Source: JABJAG01 sp965222215
Lineage (GTDB): Bacteria; Pseudomonadota; Alphaproteobacteria; UBA6615
NCBI GenBank assembly: GCA_965222215.1
Contig: OZ244931.1
Coordinates: forward strand, 1-64,000
Length of the DNA stretch: 64,000 nucleotides
Reading direction: 5' to 3'
Shown: piece after piece, positions 15,828-25,027 of the stretch
Layout: each line of letters begins with the position of its first letter
Position numbering within the stretch: position 1 is the stretch's first letter
Notes under the pieces: generated by a model
What the model saw: only the letters and a program-made list of their open reading frames with translations
Databases searched by the model: none
Told to the model about the DNA's origin: nothing
Translations under genes and position numbers: made by a program

Positions 15828-15899
15828 GGCACCATGTTAGCGGTGCAAGGGTGGAGTGAAATGCCGGAAATTGCTCGGAAAATTGGTTTTTCCCGGGTG

Positions 15900-15928
15900 G
15901 TTGCACGCCAAAGAGGCACTCCCTATAT
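15900..15928 (+). promoter_or_regulatory. RpoH-type promoter of dnaK
   Basis: GTTG at 15900-15903, an 18-base spacer and CCTATAT at 15922-15928. This matches CTTG-N17/18-CYTATNT except at the first base of the -35. It predicts a transcript start near 15936 and a leader of about 100 bases. It occupies the 210-base region between the divergent DUF1848 gene and dnaK. Confidence 0.7.
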
Positions 15929-15946
15929 GTCCGACGAACACTTCTG

Positions 15947-15962
15947 GTCCGATATATCGGAC
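15947..15962. promoter_or_regulatory. 16-base perfect palindrome in the dnaK leader
   Basis: GTCCGATATATCGGAC is self-complementary over all 16 bases. It begins 19 bases after the -10 of the proposed RpoH promoter, so it lies just inside the predicted leader. It could be an operator or, with an AU-rich centre, a weak RNA hairpin. It does not resemble CIRCE. Confidence 0.45.
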
Positions 15963-16037
15963 TTTCGAACGCACAAAACAGGGATTTGCCGCGGTGCCGT
16001 CAGGGCCGGGCAATTCTGCTGACGGAGCGAGGGACAA

Positions 16038-17984
<1,947 letters not shown>

Positions 17985-18002
17985 GCGATCGACCTGTGAC
18001 GA

Positions 18003-18037
18003 TGCGGCGCGCATGGCGGGAAGCCGGGCGCGCCGCA
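18003..18037 (+). promoter_or_regulatory. dnaK-dnaJ intergenic hairpin
   Basis: TGCGGCGCGC (18003-18012) pairs perfectly with GCGCGCCGCA (18028-18037) around a 15-base loop, followed at once by a smaller GTCCGG/CCGGAC foldback. It lies in the 90-base gap between dnaK and dnaJ and lacks a T-run. It could partly stop transcription or protect the dnaK 3' end so that DnaK exceeds DnaJ. Confidence 0.55.
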
Positions 18038-18074
18038 CGTCCGGGCCGGACCTTTGGGGGTGAAGGACACGTCG

Positions 18075-19220
18075 ATGGCGGATAAGGACTTTTACGAGAT
18101 ACTCGGGGTCGATCGCGGCGCGGACGCGGCGGCGATCAAGAGCGCCTATCGGCGGCTCGCCAAGGAGCTGCACCCCGACCGCAATCCGGGGGACGAGACG
18201 GCCGAGCAGCGCTTCAAGGAAGTGAACCAGGCCTACGACATCCTGAAAGACGACGAGAAGCGCGCGGCCTACGACCGTTTCGGGCCGTCGGCCTTCGACG
18301 GAACGGGCGGGCCGCAGGGCGGCGGCTTCGATTTCAACGGCGGCGGCGGGTTCGCCGACATCTTCGACGAGATGTTCGGCGAATTCATGGGCGGCCGGGG
18401 CGGCGGCAATCGCCGCCGGGCGAGCACCCGCGGCTCCGACCTTCGCTACAACCTCGACGTCAGCCTGGAAGACGCCTTCAAGGGCAAGCAGGCGCGCGTG
18501 CGCGTGAACGCTTCGGCGGCGTGCGAGGAGTGCCACGGGTCCGGGGCGGCCGGCGGGGCCGAGCCGACGGCCTGTCCGTCCTGCCAGGGCCAGGGGAAAA
18601 TCCGCGCCCAGCAGGGCTTCTTCACCGTCGAGCGCACCTGCCCGACCTGCCATGGCGCGGGCCGTGTGATCGACAACCCGTGCGGGCCGTGCGGCGGCGC
18701 GGGCCGGGTGAACAAGGAAAAGACCTTGTCGGTCAATATTCCCGCGGGCATCGAGGACGGCACGCGCATCCGCGTCGCCGGCGAGGGGGAGGCGGGTCTG
18801 CGCGGCGGGCCGCCGGGCGACCTTTATATTTTCGTGACGATCCGGCCGCATCGCTTCTTCCGGCGCGAGGGCGCGGATATCCATTGCCGGGTGCCGATCC
18901 CGATGACGACCGCGGCCCTCGGCGGTTCCATCGAGGTGCCGGCCATCGACGGCTCGCGTGCGCGGGTCAATATCCCCGCGGGCACCCAGACGGGCCAGCA
19001 GTTCCGGCTGCGCAACAAGGGCATGTCGGTCCTGCGTTCCAGCGCCCATGGCGACATGTACGTCCAGGCGCAGATCGAGACCCCGGTCAACCTCACCAAG
19101 GAGCAGCGCGACCTGCTCAAAAAGTTCGAGGATTCGGGCGGCGGCTCGACCAAGCACAGCCCCGAATCCGAAGGCTTCTTCACCAAGGTGAAGGAGTTCT
19201 GGGACGACCTGAAGGAATAG
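18075..19220 (+). CDS. dnaJ: Chaperone DnaJ (Hsp40)
   Basis: 381 residues from the ATG at 18075, preceded by AAGGA at 7 bases; an upstream in-frame GTG at 18054 is less likely. The J domain (about 3-68) holds the HPD motif in ELHPDRNPGD. A Gly/Phe-rich region (about 75-120) follows. The zinc domain has the four repeats CEECHGSG, CPSCQGQG, CPTCHGAG and CGPCGGAG (about 150-225). The C-terminal domains include VNIPAGTQTGQQFRLRNKGM. It is a type I DnaJ, stimulating DnaK ATPase and presenting substrates, and is probably read through from dnaK. Confidence 0.97.
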   Translation: MADKDFYEILGVDRGADAAAIKSAYRRLAKELHPDRNPGDETAEQRFKEVNQAYDILKDDEKRAAYDRFGPSAFDGTGGPQGGGFDFNGGGGFADIFDEMFGEFMGGRGGGNRRRASTRGSDLRYNLDVSLEDAFKGKQARVRVNASAACEECHGSGAAGGAEPTACPSCQGQGKIRAQQGFFTVERTCPTCHGAGRVIDNPCGPCGGAGRVNKEKTLSVNIPAGIEDGTRIRVAGEGEAGLRGGPPGDLYIFVTIRPHRFFRREGADIHCRVPIPMTTAALGGSIEVPAIDGSRARVNIPAGTQTGQQFRLRNKGMSVLRSSAHGDMYVQAQIETPVNLTKEQRDLLKKFEDSGGGSTKHSPESEGFFTKVKEFWDDLKE

Positions 19221-19230
19221 TCTTCAGGCG

Positions 19231-19258
19231 TTGGATCGCGCGCTCGAAGTGCTATCTT
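19231..19258 (+). promoter_or_regulatory. Possible sigma-70 promoter of dapB
   Basis: TTGGAT (19231-19236), a 16-base spacer and TATCTT (19253-19258), 41 bases before the dapB start. It could give dapB expression apart from the heat-shock genes upstream. Confidence 0.4.
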
Positions 19259-19299
19259 CCCGCCGGCCCCGATCTGGGGGCCCGGGACGGGAAGCGAAC

Positions 19300-20115
19300 A
19301 TGACAGATCAACTGAAAATCGGAATTGTCGGGGCGGCGGGCCGCATGGGCCGGATGCTTGTGCAGGTCGTGGCTGGCAGCGACGGCTGCGTGCTCGCCGG
19401 CGCGAGCGAAGCGGCGGGGTCGGACCAGGTCGGCGCGGACGCCGGCGCGCTCGCGGGGGTCGGCGACCCGGGTGTGAAGATCACCGACGATGCGCGCGCC
19501 ATGTTCGCCGCCGTCGATGCCGTGATCGACTTCACGATCCCTGCCGCGACGGCGGCCCACGCGGCGCTGGCGGCCGAGCATGGCTGTGCGCTGATCGCCG
19601 GAACCACCGGACTGGAAGACGAGCACCGCGCCGCGCTGGAGACGGCCGCGCAGAAAGTGCCCGTGGTCTGGGCGTCCAACATGTCGAGCGGAGTGAACCT
19701 GCTGTTCGCGCTGACCGAACGCGTCGCGCGCGCGCTGGACCCGGACTTCGACATCGAGATCGTGGAAATGCACCACAAGCACAAGATCGATGCCCCGTCG
19801 GGCACGGCTCTGAGCCTCGGCGAGGCGGCGGCGGCCGGACGCGGGGTCGATTTCGACACCGAGAAGATGCTCTCGCGCGAGGGCATCACCGGCGAACGCG
19901 GGCGCGGGCGCATCGGTTTCGCGACGTTGCGCGGCGGCGATGTTGTGGGTGAGCACACTGTGATCTTCGCGGGTGAGGGAGAGCGCATCGAGCTGACGCA
20001 CCGCGCGACCGACCGGGGCATCTTTGCGCGCGGCGCCGTCCGGGCGGCCCTGTGGACCCGGGGCCGCGAGCCGGGGTTTTACGCCATGGCCGACGTGCTG
20101 GGGATGGGCGACTAG
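19300..20115 (+). CDS. dapB: 4-hydroxy-tetrahydrodipicolinate reductase
   Basis: 271 residues from the ATG at 19300. It reduces the dihydrodipicolinate precursor with NAD(P)H in the lysine / diaminopimelate pathway, and so supplies peptidoglycan. The nucleotide-binding motif IGIVGAAGRMGRML is at about 7-20; the catalytic segment EMHHKHKIDAPSGTAL is at about 156-171; GERGRGRIGFATLRGG and GEHTVIFAGEGERIELTHRA follow, as in the family. dapB after dnaJ is common in alphaproteobacteria. Its stop overlaps the convergent DUF2244 gene by 4 bases. Confidence 0.97.
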   Translation: MTDQLKIGIVGAAGRMGRMLVQVVAGSDGCVLAGASEAAGSDQVGADAGALAGVGDPGVKITDDARAMFAAVDAVIDFTIPAATAAHAALAAEHGCALIAGTTGLEDEHRAALETAAQKVPVVWASNMSSGVNLLFALTERVARALDPDFDIEIVEMHHKHKIDAPSGTALSLGEAAAAGRGVDFDTEKMLSREGITGERGRGRIGFATLRGGDVVGEHTVIFAGEGERIELTHRATDRGIFARGAVRAALWTRGREPGFYAMADVLGMGD

Positions 20116-20606
20116 CCCCGGTCCGCGACGGGTTGGCGCAATCCCCGCAACGCGACGCGCAACGCGTCCGCCAGATCGGTCCGCTCGTCGGGTGTCAGGA
20201 AACGGCCCACCTGCAGCGAACGGCCATGGCTTGCGAGCCACAATTCGTTGCCGCCGTCCGAGCTCGACGCCAGGTCGACGGACAGCCAGTGCGGCGGGGC
20301 GAAACGGTGGCGCTGTTCCTGGCCCGAGGGGCGGACACGGGCGACCGTCAACTCATCCGGTGTGAGGCGCAGGCGTTCGAACATCCGCGCGTCGCGCGCG
20401 TTGGTGCGAAACGCCCAAAGAATCAGAAGTATCTCGCAGCCGAAGAACGGCAGGACGGGCCACGCGCCCAGCGCCGTGAAATAGAGCGCGACCAGCGCCA
20501 GCGCACCGCCGATCCCCGCGATGACGAGACGCACGCCGCGCGGCGACAGGCTGCGGTGCGGATAAAGCACCGCGTCGAAAATCGGCTCGGGTTCGTTGCG
20601 ATCCAT
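20112..20606 (-). CDS. DUF2244 membrane protein
   Basis: 164 residues from the ATG at 20606, which has AGGAT 7 bases before it. Two adjoining membrane segments lie at about 25-45 (GVRLVIAGIGGALALVALYF) and 48-66 (AWPVLPFFGCEILLILWAF). The remaining C-terminal part is cytoplasmic beta-rich and includes ERLRLTPDELTVARV and PPHWLSVDL, which mark the DUF2244 family. Function is unknown; family members often lie near cytochrome oxidase or nth genes. It is monocistronic, divergent from nth by 85 bases. Confidence 0.85.
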   Translation of the reverse strand: MDRNEPEPIFDAVLYPHRSLSPRGVRLVIAGIGGALALVALYFTALGAWPVLPFFGCEILLILWAFRTNARDARMFERLRLTPDELTVARVRPSGQEQRHRFAPPHWLSVDLASSSDGGNELWLASHGRSLQVGRFLTPDERTDLADALRVALRGLRQPVADRG

Positions 20607-20691
20607 GAACAAAATCCTAGTGCCGCGAGCGGCGCCTGCCTAGCCGCGCTTTGTCGCAGCAGAGGTCAAAACCGGTTACATTGGCGCGATC

Positions 20692-21339
20692 ATGGCGCAG
20701 ATGAAAAAAGACCAGATCGACGAGTTCTTCGCGCGCCTCTCGGCGGCGAACCCCGAACCGCAGACCGAACTCGAGTATACGAACACCTACACCCTGCTCG
20801 TGGCCGTGGTGCTGTCGGCGCAGGCGACCGATGTGGGCGTGAACCGGGCGACGGCGGGGTTGTTCAAGACCGTCGATACGCCGCAAAAGATGCTGGCGCT
20901 GGGCGAGGACGAGCTGATCGGGCATATCCGCACGATCGGACTGTTCCGCAACAAGGCGAAGAACGTGATCGCCCTCAGCCGGAAGCTGGTCGAGGAACAT
21001 GACGGCGTGGTGCCGCGCGACCGCGCCGCCCTGGAGGCGCTGCCGGGGGTCGGACGGAAGACGGCGAACGTGGTGCTGAATACGGCCTTCGGCGAGCACA
21101 CCATGGCGGTCGATACCCATATTTTCCGGCTGTCGAACCGCACCGGCCTGGCGCCCGGCAAGACCGTCCGCGCGGTGGAGGACAAGCTGGTCAAGCGTGT
21201 GCCGGACAAATATATGCGCCATGCCCACCACTGGCTGATCCTGCACGGGCGCTACGTATGCAAGGCGCGCAAGCCCGAGTGCATGTCCTGCAGCGTGGCC
21301 GACCTGTGCACCTACAAGGCGAAGACGACCGCCGAATAA
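20692..21339 (+). CDS. nth: Endonuclease III
   Basis: 215 residues. DNA glycosylase and AP lyase for oxidised pyrimidines. The helix-hairpin-helix ALPGVGRKTANVV carries catalytic Lys 123, and Asp 141 is in MAVDTHIFRLSNRTG. The C-terminal 4Fe-4S loop has the exact C-x6-C-x2-C-x5-C spacing (CKARKPECMSCSVADLC). Length is normal for the family. It is divergent from DUF2244 and convergent with a small lipoprotein, with only 3 bases between the stops. Confidence 0.98.
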   Translation: MAQMKKDQIDEFFARLSAANPEPQTELEYTNTYTLLVAVVLSAQATDVGVNRATAGLFKTVDTPQKMLALGEDELIGHIRTIGLFRNKAKNVIALSRKLVEEHDGVVPRDRAALEALPGVGRKTANVVLNTAFGEHTMAVDTHIFRLSNRTGLAPGKTVRAVEDKLVKRVPDKYMRHAHHWLILHGRYVCKARKPECMSCSVADLCTYKAKTTAE

Positions 21340-21342
21340 ATC

Positions 21343-21738
21343 TCAGGAAAAGCTGCCGATGCAGGCGTCGGCGCGGTTGCCGCTCAGGCGCCGGTTTTCG
21401 GCGCGGGCCTCCACATGGGCGGCGGTGAGCCGCCCGGCGCGGGGGTACATGAACACGTGGACGACGCAGGCGGAACTTCGGTAGAGCCGCAATTCGCCCG
21501 CGCCTTCGCGGCGCACGATACGCGGCCGGCCCAGATAGCCGTCCACGCGCACGCTCTCCGCACCGAGGATGTCTTCGAGATCGGCTCTCGGCCTTGCGCG
21601 CGCGGCCGGCGCTGGCGCCGTGGCCTGCGGCCGGGCTTCCTGCCGGGCGGGCGTGTTCGCGTTATCCGTCCCGCCGAAGCCGTCGAGCGAGCAGGCGGTT
21701 AATGCCGCGGCCGCCATCAGGACAAGGAACCCGCGCAT
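21343..21738 (-). CDS. Small putative lipoprotein
   Basis: 131 residues. The signal peptide MRGFLVLMAAAALTACSLDG has a lipobox with Cys 16. An Ala/Pro/Arg-rich linker (about 28-50) precedes a domain with GYLGRPRIVRREGAGELRLY (about 67-86), CVVHVFMYP and a late Cys in ADACIGSFS. The order of elements is like that of the lipoprotein at 1259-1831: G-x-P-x-x-x-R, an aromatic before a C-x-x-x-x-F motif, then a final Cys. Its job is unknown. It lies 29 bases downstream of the bactofilin gene on the same strand, so it may be co-transcribed with that cytoskeletal gene. Confidence 0.75.
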   Translation of the reverse strand: MRGFLVLMAAAALTACSLDGFGGTDNANTPARQEARPQATAPAPAARARPRADLEDILGAESVRVDGYLGRPRIVRREGAGELRLYRSSACVVHVFMYPRAGRLTAAHVEARAENRRLSGNRADACIGSFS

Positions 21739-21767
21739 GGGGTCAGACGGCGCCGGTTCGGCCGACG

Positions 21768-22235
21768 TCAGGCATGGACCTTGACGTCGCCCAGCACTTC
21801 GCCGCCCTGTTCGATCTCCAGCCGGCCATAGGACACGGTGCCCGTGACCTTGCCCGACGCAGTGATCCGCAGTTCGCGTGCGACGTCGAGATCGCCGTCG
21901 AAGCGCCCGCTGATGATCGCTGTCTGGACCGAGGCGGAGCCTGTGAAGCGGCCGCCGCGCGCGACTTCAAGCGCCCGGGCCTCGCCCAGGGTGGCGTCGA
22001 TGCGGCCTTCCACGACCAGGGAATCGCATTCGGTGATATCGCCCTTGAGTGCGATGTCGCGGGCCACCGTCAGCGTCTTGGCGTCCGGGCCCCCGCTGCG
22101 GCGCGGTTCGGGATCGTCGTTCCGTTCGCCGCGTTCGTTCAGATTGGGAATTTCCGCCGCGCGCACGGGCTGGCGGTCCAGAAAACTCAAGTCGAGGTCG
22201 GGCCGTTCATCGTCCCGATCGGTCTCAGCGCTCAT
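21768..22235 (-). CDS. Bactofilin
   Basis: 155 residues from the ATG at 22235 (MSAETDRDDE); a longer frame to 22313 lacks support. Bactofilins polymerise without nucleotide into cytoskeletal filaments that recruit cell-wall enzymes. A disordered charged N-terminus (1-60) leads to a right-handed beta-helix of repeating short strands: LTVARDIALKGDIT, LVVEGRIDATLG, LEVARGGRFTGSA, AIISGRFDGDL and LRITASGKVTGTV. It ends shortly after the helix. The neighbouring lipoprotein and EI24/CysZ-like genes on the same strand hint at envelope-related work. Confidence 0.9.
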   Translation of the reverse strand: MSAETDRDDERPDLDLSFLDRQPVRAAEIPNLNERGERNDDPEPRRSGGPDAKTLTVARDIALKGDITECDSLVVEGRIDATLGEARALEVARGGRFTGSASVQTAIISGRFDGDLDVARELRITASGKVTGTVSYGRLEIEQGGEVLGDVKVHA

Positions 22236-22363
22236 GGTCTCGCCCCCAATATTGTCGCCCCCGAGAACCACGAACTTTCCATGCCGCATGAGGACATGTC
22301 GAAAACCCGGCAATTCTCATAAGCTTCGGTATGAAATCTAGAGCGAAATGTCCAGAGTATTAT

Positions 22364-23071
22364 TCAAGCAATTGTAATTGTTGCGTTTGTATCTCCGCCC
22401 TTGGGGCGATGGCGCTCATAGACGTGGAGCATCATCGCGGTGCCGAAAAGCGGCAGCAGCAGGTTCACGATGGGGATTGTCGCGATCAGCGCGAAAATCA
22501 GCCCGGCGAGGTACATCCGGCCCCGGTGCCGCATCCTGAAATCGCGCAATTCCCGCGGCGTCATGCGGCGGAAGCCGACCATTTCCAGGTATTCGCGGCC
22601 GAGCAGGTAGCCGTTGATTCCCCAGCCCAGGACGAAATACAGCGGCGGGAAAATCAGGAACACGAGCAGGAACAGGTTCAGCACGATCAGGAAGAGGCCG
22701 AACTTCACGCCGACCCAGATCGCTTCCGAGATGCCCTGGTCGCGCGGCGGCGCGAGTTCCGGATAGTGGCGCATTTCCACGGCCCGGCAGATCGTCTCGA
22801 TATAGAGACTGGCGTAAATGCCGAGGAAGGCGGGCAGCAGCAGGATCATCAGGAAGAAGGCAATGAAAATCGCCAAGAAGTCCGATGCGTCTTCGGCGAG
22901 GCCGCCGACCCATGGCAGTTCGCCGATAAGTTCGGTGTTGAGCATCAGCCACCACACGGCCCCCCAGAGGACGGCGGCGGTGCAAAAGCTCCAGAGGGCG
23001 CAGTGCCACAAAACCTTGCGGAATCGCGGGCTGCCGAGGTCGCCCAGGGCCTTGAAGAATGCGGAAATCAT
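22364..23071 (-). CDS. EI24 / CysZ-like integral membrane protein
   Basis: 235 residues from the ATG at 23071 (MISAFFKALGDLGSPRFRKV). Four or more membrane helices are seen: about 23-43 (LWSFCTAAVLWGAVWWL), 63-88 (FLAIFIAFFLMILLLPAFLGI), 125-155 (FGLFLIVLNLFLLVFLIF) and 200-222 (GLIFALIATIPIVNLLLPLFG). GINGYLLGREYLEMVGFRR in the loop matches the EI24 family, which includes the sulphate transporter CysZ. No sulphur-assimilation gene is nearby, so the substrate is open. An AT-rich stretch of about 50 bases follows its stop. Confidence 0.85.
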   Translation of the reverse strand: MISAFFKALGDLGSPRFRKVLWHCALWSFCTAAVLWGAVWWLMLNTELIGELPWVGGLAEDASDFLAIFIAFFLMILLLPAFLGIYASLYIETICRAVEMRHYPELAPPRDQGISEAIWVGVKFGLFLIVLNLFLLVFLIFPPLYFVLGWGINGYLLGREYLEMVGFRRMTPRELRDFRMRHRGRMYLAGLIFALIATIPIVNLLLPLFGTAMMLHVYERHRPKGGDTNATITIA

Positions 23072-23156
23072 GGGCTCGAGTCTTACCCGCTGCGCCCCGC
23101 CATGGCCACGGAAAACCGGCGAATTCGTTCCTGCCGCGTGGATCGGCAGGGTTCCA

Positions 23157-23184
23157 TTGTGTGCTGCGCGACCGCCGCTATACT
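23157..23184 (+). promoter_or_regulatory. Sigma-70-type promoter of the PfkB kinase gene
   Basis: TTGTGT (23157-23162), a 16-base spacer and TATACT (23179-23184), 45 bases before the ATG, in the 158-base divergent region. This is one of the better sigma-70 matches in the window. Confidence 0.55.
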
Positions 23185-23229
23185 CGCCGCCCGTACCCAT
23201 TCGCGCACTTGCACCACCCCGGAGTTCCC

Positions 23230-24240
23230 ATGACCGATTCCGCGCCCCAGACCGGCGAGCTCGACGTCCTGTGCGTCGGCAACGCCATTGTCGACGTTCT
23301 CAGCCAGGCCGACGATGCGACCATCGAGGAGCTGGGCATGAACAAGGGCACCATGGCCCTGATTGATGCGGACCAGGCCGAGCTCTTGTATGCGCGCATG
23401 AACGCCGGGGTCGAGACCTCGGGCGGGTCGGCGGGGAACACGGCGGCCGGCCTCGCGTCGCTCGAGGCGAACTGTGCCTTCATCGGGCGCGTTCGCGACG
23501 ACCAGCTCGGCGAGATCTTTACCCACGATATCCGGTCCATCGGCGTGGAATACGCCACCCCGCCGGTGACGGACGGCCCGCCGACCGCGCGCTGCCTGAT
23601 TTTCATTACGCCCGACGCGCAACGCACCATGAACACGTTCCTCGGGGCCAGCGTGAACCTGGGCCCCGACGATATCGACGAGACGCTGGTGACGCGTGCG
23701 CTCGTGACCTATCTGGAGGGCTACCTGTGGGACCGGGAGGAAGCCAAGCAGGCCTTCCTGCGCGCCGCGGAGCTGGCCGCGAAACACGAACGGTTGGTCT
23801 CGCTCAGTCTTTCGGACCCCTTCTGCGTCGACCGGCACCGGGATTCCTTCCGCGAGTTCGTGTCGGGCCATGTCGACGTGCTGTTCGCAAACGAGGACGA
23901 GATCACGTCGCTTTATGAAGTGGAGACGTTCGACGACGCGCTGCAGCATGTACGCCGCGACTGCCGCATCGCCGCGCTCACGCGTTCCGAAAAGGGCTCG
24001 GTGGTTGTCGCGGGCGACGAAGTCCATGTGGTCGATGCCGAGCCGGTCGACGCCGTTGTCGACACCACCGGCGCGGGCGACCAGTTCGCAGCCGGCTTCC
24101 TGCACGGCCTGACGAAAGGCCATGACCTCGCGACCTGCGCGCGCATCGGCGGGATCGCGGCGGCGGAAGTCATCGCCCATGTCGGCCCCCGCCCGCAGGT
24201 GAAACTCGCCGGCCTTGTCGCCGAAAAGCTCGGCGGCTGA
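23230..24240 (+). CDS. PfkB family carbohydrate kinase, adenosine kinase-like
   Basis: 336 residues from the ATG at 23230. Ribokinase-fold enzyme that phosphorylates a sugar or nucleoside with ATP. N-terminal LDVLCVGNAIVDVLSQ (about 11-26), the substrate loop ETSGGSAGNTAAGLASLEA (about 63-81) and the anion hole with catalytic Asp, VDTTGAGDQFAAGFLHGL (about 277-294), are clear. ARCLIFITPDAQRTMNTFLG and YLEGYLWD are typical of the bacterial adenosine kinase group. That substrate is probable but not proved. It has its own promoter and is followed 13 bases later by a ZIP transporter gene. Confidence 0.87.
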   Translation: MTDSAPQTGELDVLCVGNAIVDVLSQADDATIEELGMNKGTMALIDADQAELLYARMNAGVETSGGSAGNTAAGLASLEANCAFIGRVRDDQLGEIFTHDIRSIGVEYATPPVTDGPPTARCLIFITPDAQRTMNTFLGASVNLGPDDIDETLVTRALVTYLEGYLWDREEAKQAFLRAAELAAKHERLVSLSLSDPFCVDRHRDSFREFVSGHVDVLFANEDEITSLYEVETFDDALQHVRRDCRIAALTRSEKGSVVVAGDEVHVVDAEPVDAVVDTTGAGDQFAAGFLHGLTKGHDLATCARIGGIAAAEVIAHVGPRPQVKLAGLVAEKLGG

Positions 24241-24253
24241 GGGGACCGGCGCG

Positions 24254-25012
24254 ATGTCCCTGATTGCGATCAAGGCGCTGGCCATCGCGCTTATCCTGGT
24301 GGTCGCGGTTGGGGGCGGCTGGACCGCCCTGCGCGCCCGCAACGCCCGCCATGCCGACCGGCTGTTCTCGCTCGGGGCGATTTTCGGCGGCGGCGTGTTC
24401 CTCGGCGCGGGGCTGATCCACATGCTCCCCGACGCGGTGGCGCAGTTCGGCGATCTCTATCCTTCGCTCGACTACCCGGTGCCCTACGCGCTCGCCGCGC
24501 TGGGACTGATCCTCATCCTCGCGATCGACCGGGCCGGGCATCTGATGGGCGAGCATGGGGAAAGCCGGACGTCGGCCCTGATCCTGCTGTTCGTGCTGTC
24601 GTTCCATTCCATCCTCGCCGGCGCCGCCATCGGCGCGGAAGATTCGGCGGCGAACTCGATCGTCCTGCTGCTGGCGGTCCTCGCCCACAAGGGCAGCGCG
24701 GCCTTCGCGCTGACGACGCGCATTCTCCAGGACGGCGGCACGGCACGCGCTGTCTGGCCGCAGCTGCTGCTGTTCTCGGCGATGACGCCGCTGGGAATCC
24801 TTCTGGGCGCGAGCCTGCAGGAGATGCTGTCGGGCGACGGCGCGCGCCTGAGCGAGGGTATTTTCGACGCCCTGGCGGCGGCCACGTTCGTCTATGTGGC
24901 AACGCTGGAAGTCATCGGCCGCGAATTCGGGTCCGAGAACCGCGCGGCGGGCAAGTTCCCCGCGCTGATCGCGGGCCTGGGCGTGATGGCGCTTGTGGCG
25001 CTCTGGCTCTAG
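24254..25012 (+). CDS. ZIP family metal transporter
   Basis: 252 residues from the ATG at 24254. Eight membrane helices are predicted by eye. Metal-site motifs are LIHMLPDA (about 54-61) in the early helices, SFHSILAGAAIGA (about 116-128) in helix IV and LAHKGSAAFAL (about 141-151) in helix V, the signature of ZIP carriers for zinc, iron or manganese import. The His-rich loop of many ZIP proteins is short here (HLMGEHGES, about 95-103). It is probably co-transcribed with the upstream kinase and ends within a hairpin shared with the convergent YejA-like gene. Confidence 0.88.
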   Translation: MSLIAIKALAIALILVVAVGGGWTALRARNARHADRLFSLGAIFGGGVFLGAGLIHMLPDAVAQFGDLYPSLDYPVPYALAALGLILILAIDRAGHLMGEHGESRTSALILLFVLSFHSILAGAAIGAEDSAANSIVLLLAVLAHKGSAAFALTTRILQDGGTARAVWPQLLLFSAMTPLGILLGASLQEMLSGDGARLSEGIFDALAAATFVYVATLEVIGREFGSENRAAGKFPALIAGLGVMALVALWL

Positions 25013-25027
25013 CGGTTCGCCCGCTAG
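25009..25027. terminator. Bidirectional hairpin holding both stop codons
   Basis: CTAGCGG (25009-25015) pairs perfectly with CCGCTAG (25021-25027) around TTCGC. The TAG stop of the ZIP gene is in the left arm and the TAG of the YejA-like gene is in the right arm. There is no T-run on either side. Confidence 0.45.

Noticed and set aside
15838..15863. Possible CIRCE operator (TTAGC ... GAGTG) before dnaK
   Set aside because: Only about half of each arm matches TTAGCACTC and GAGTGCTAA, the spacing is off by one, and it lies upstream of the promoter -35.
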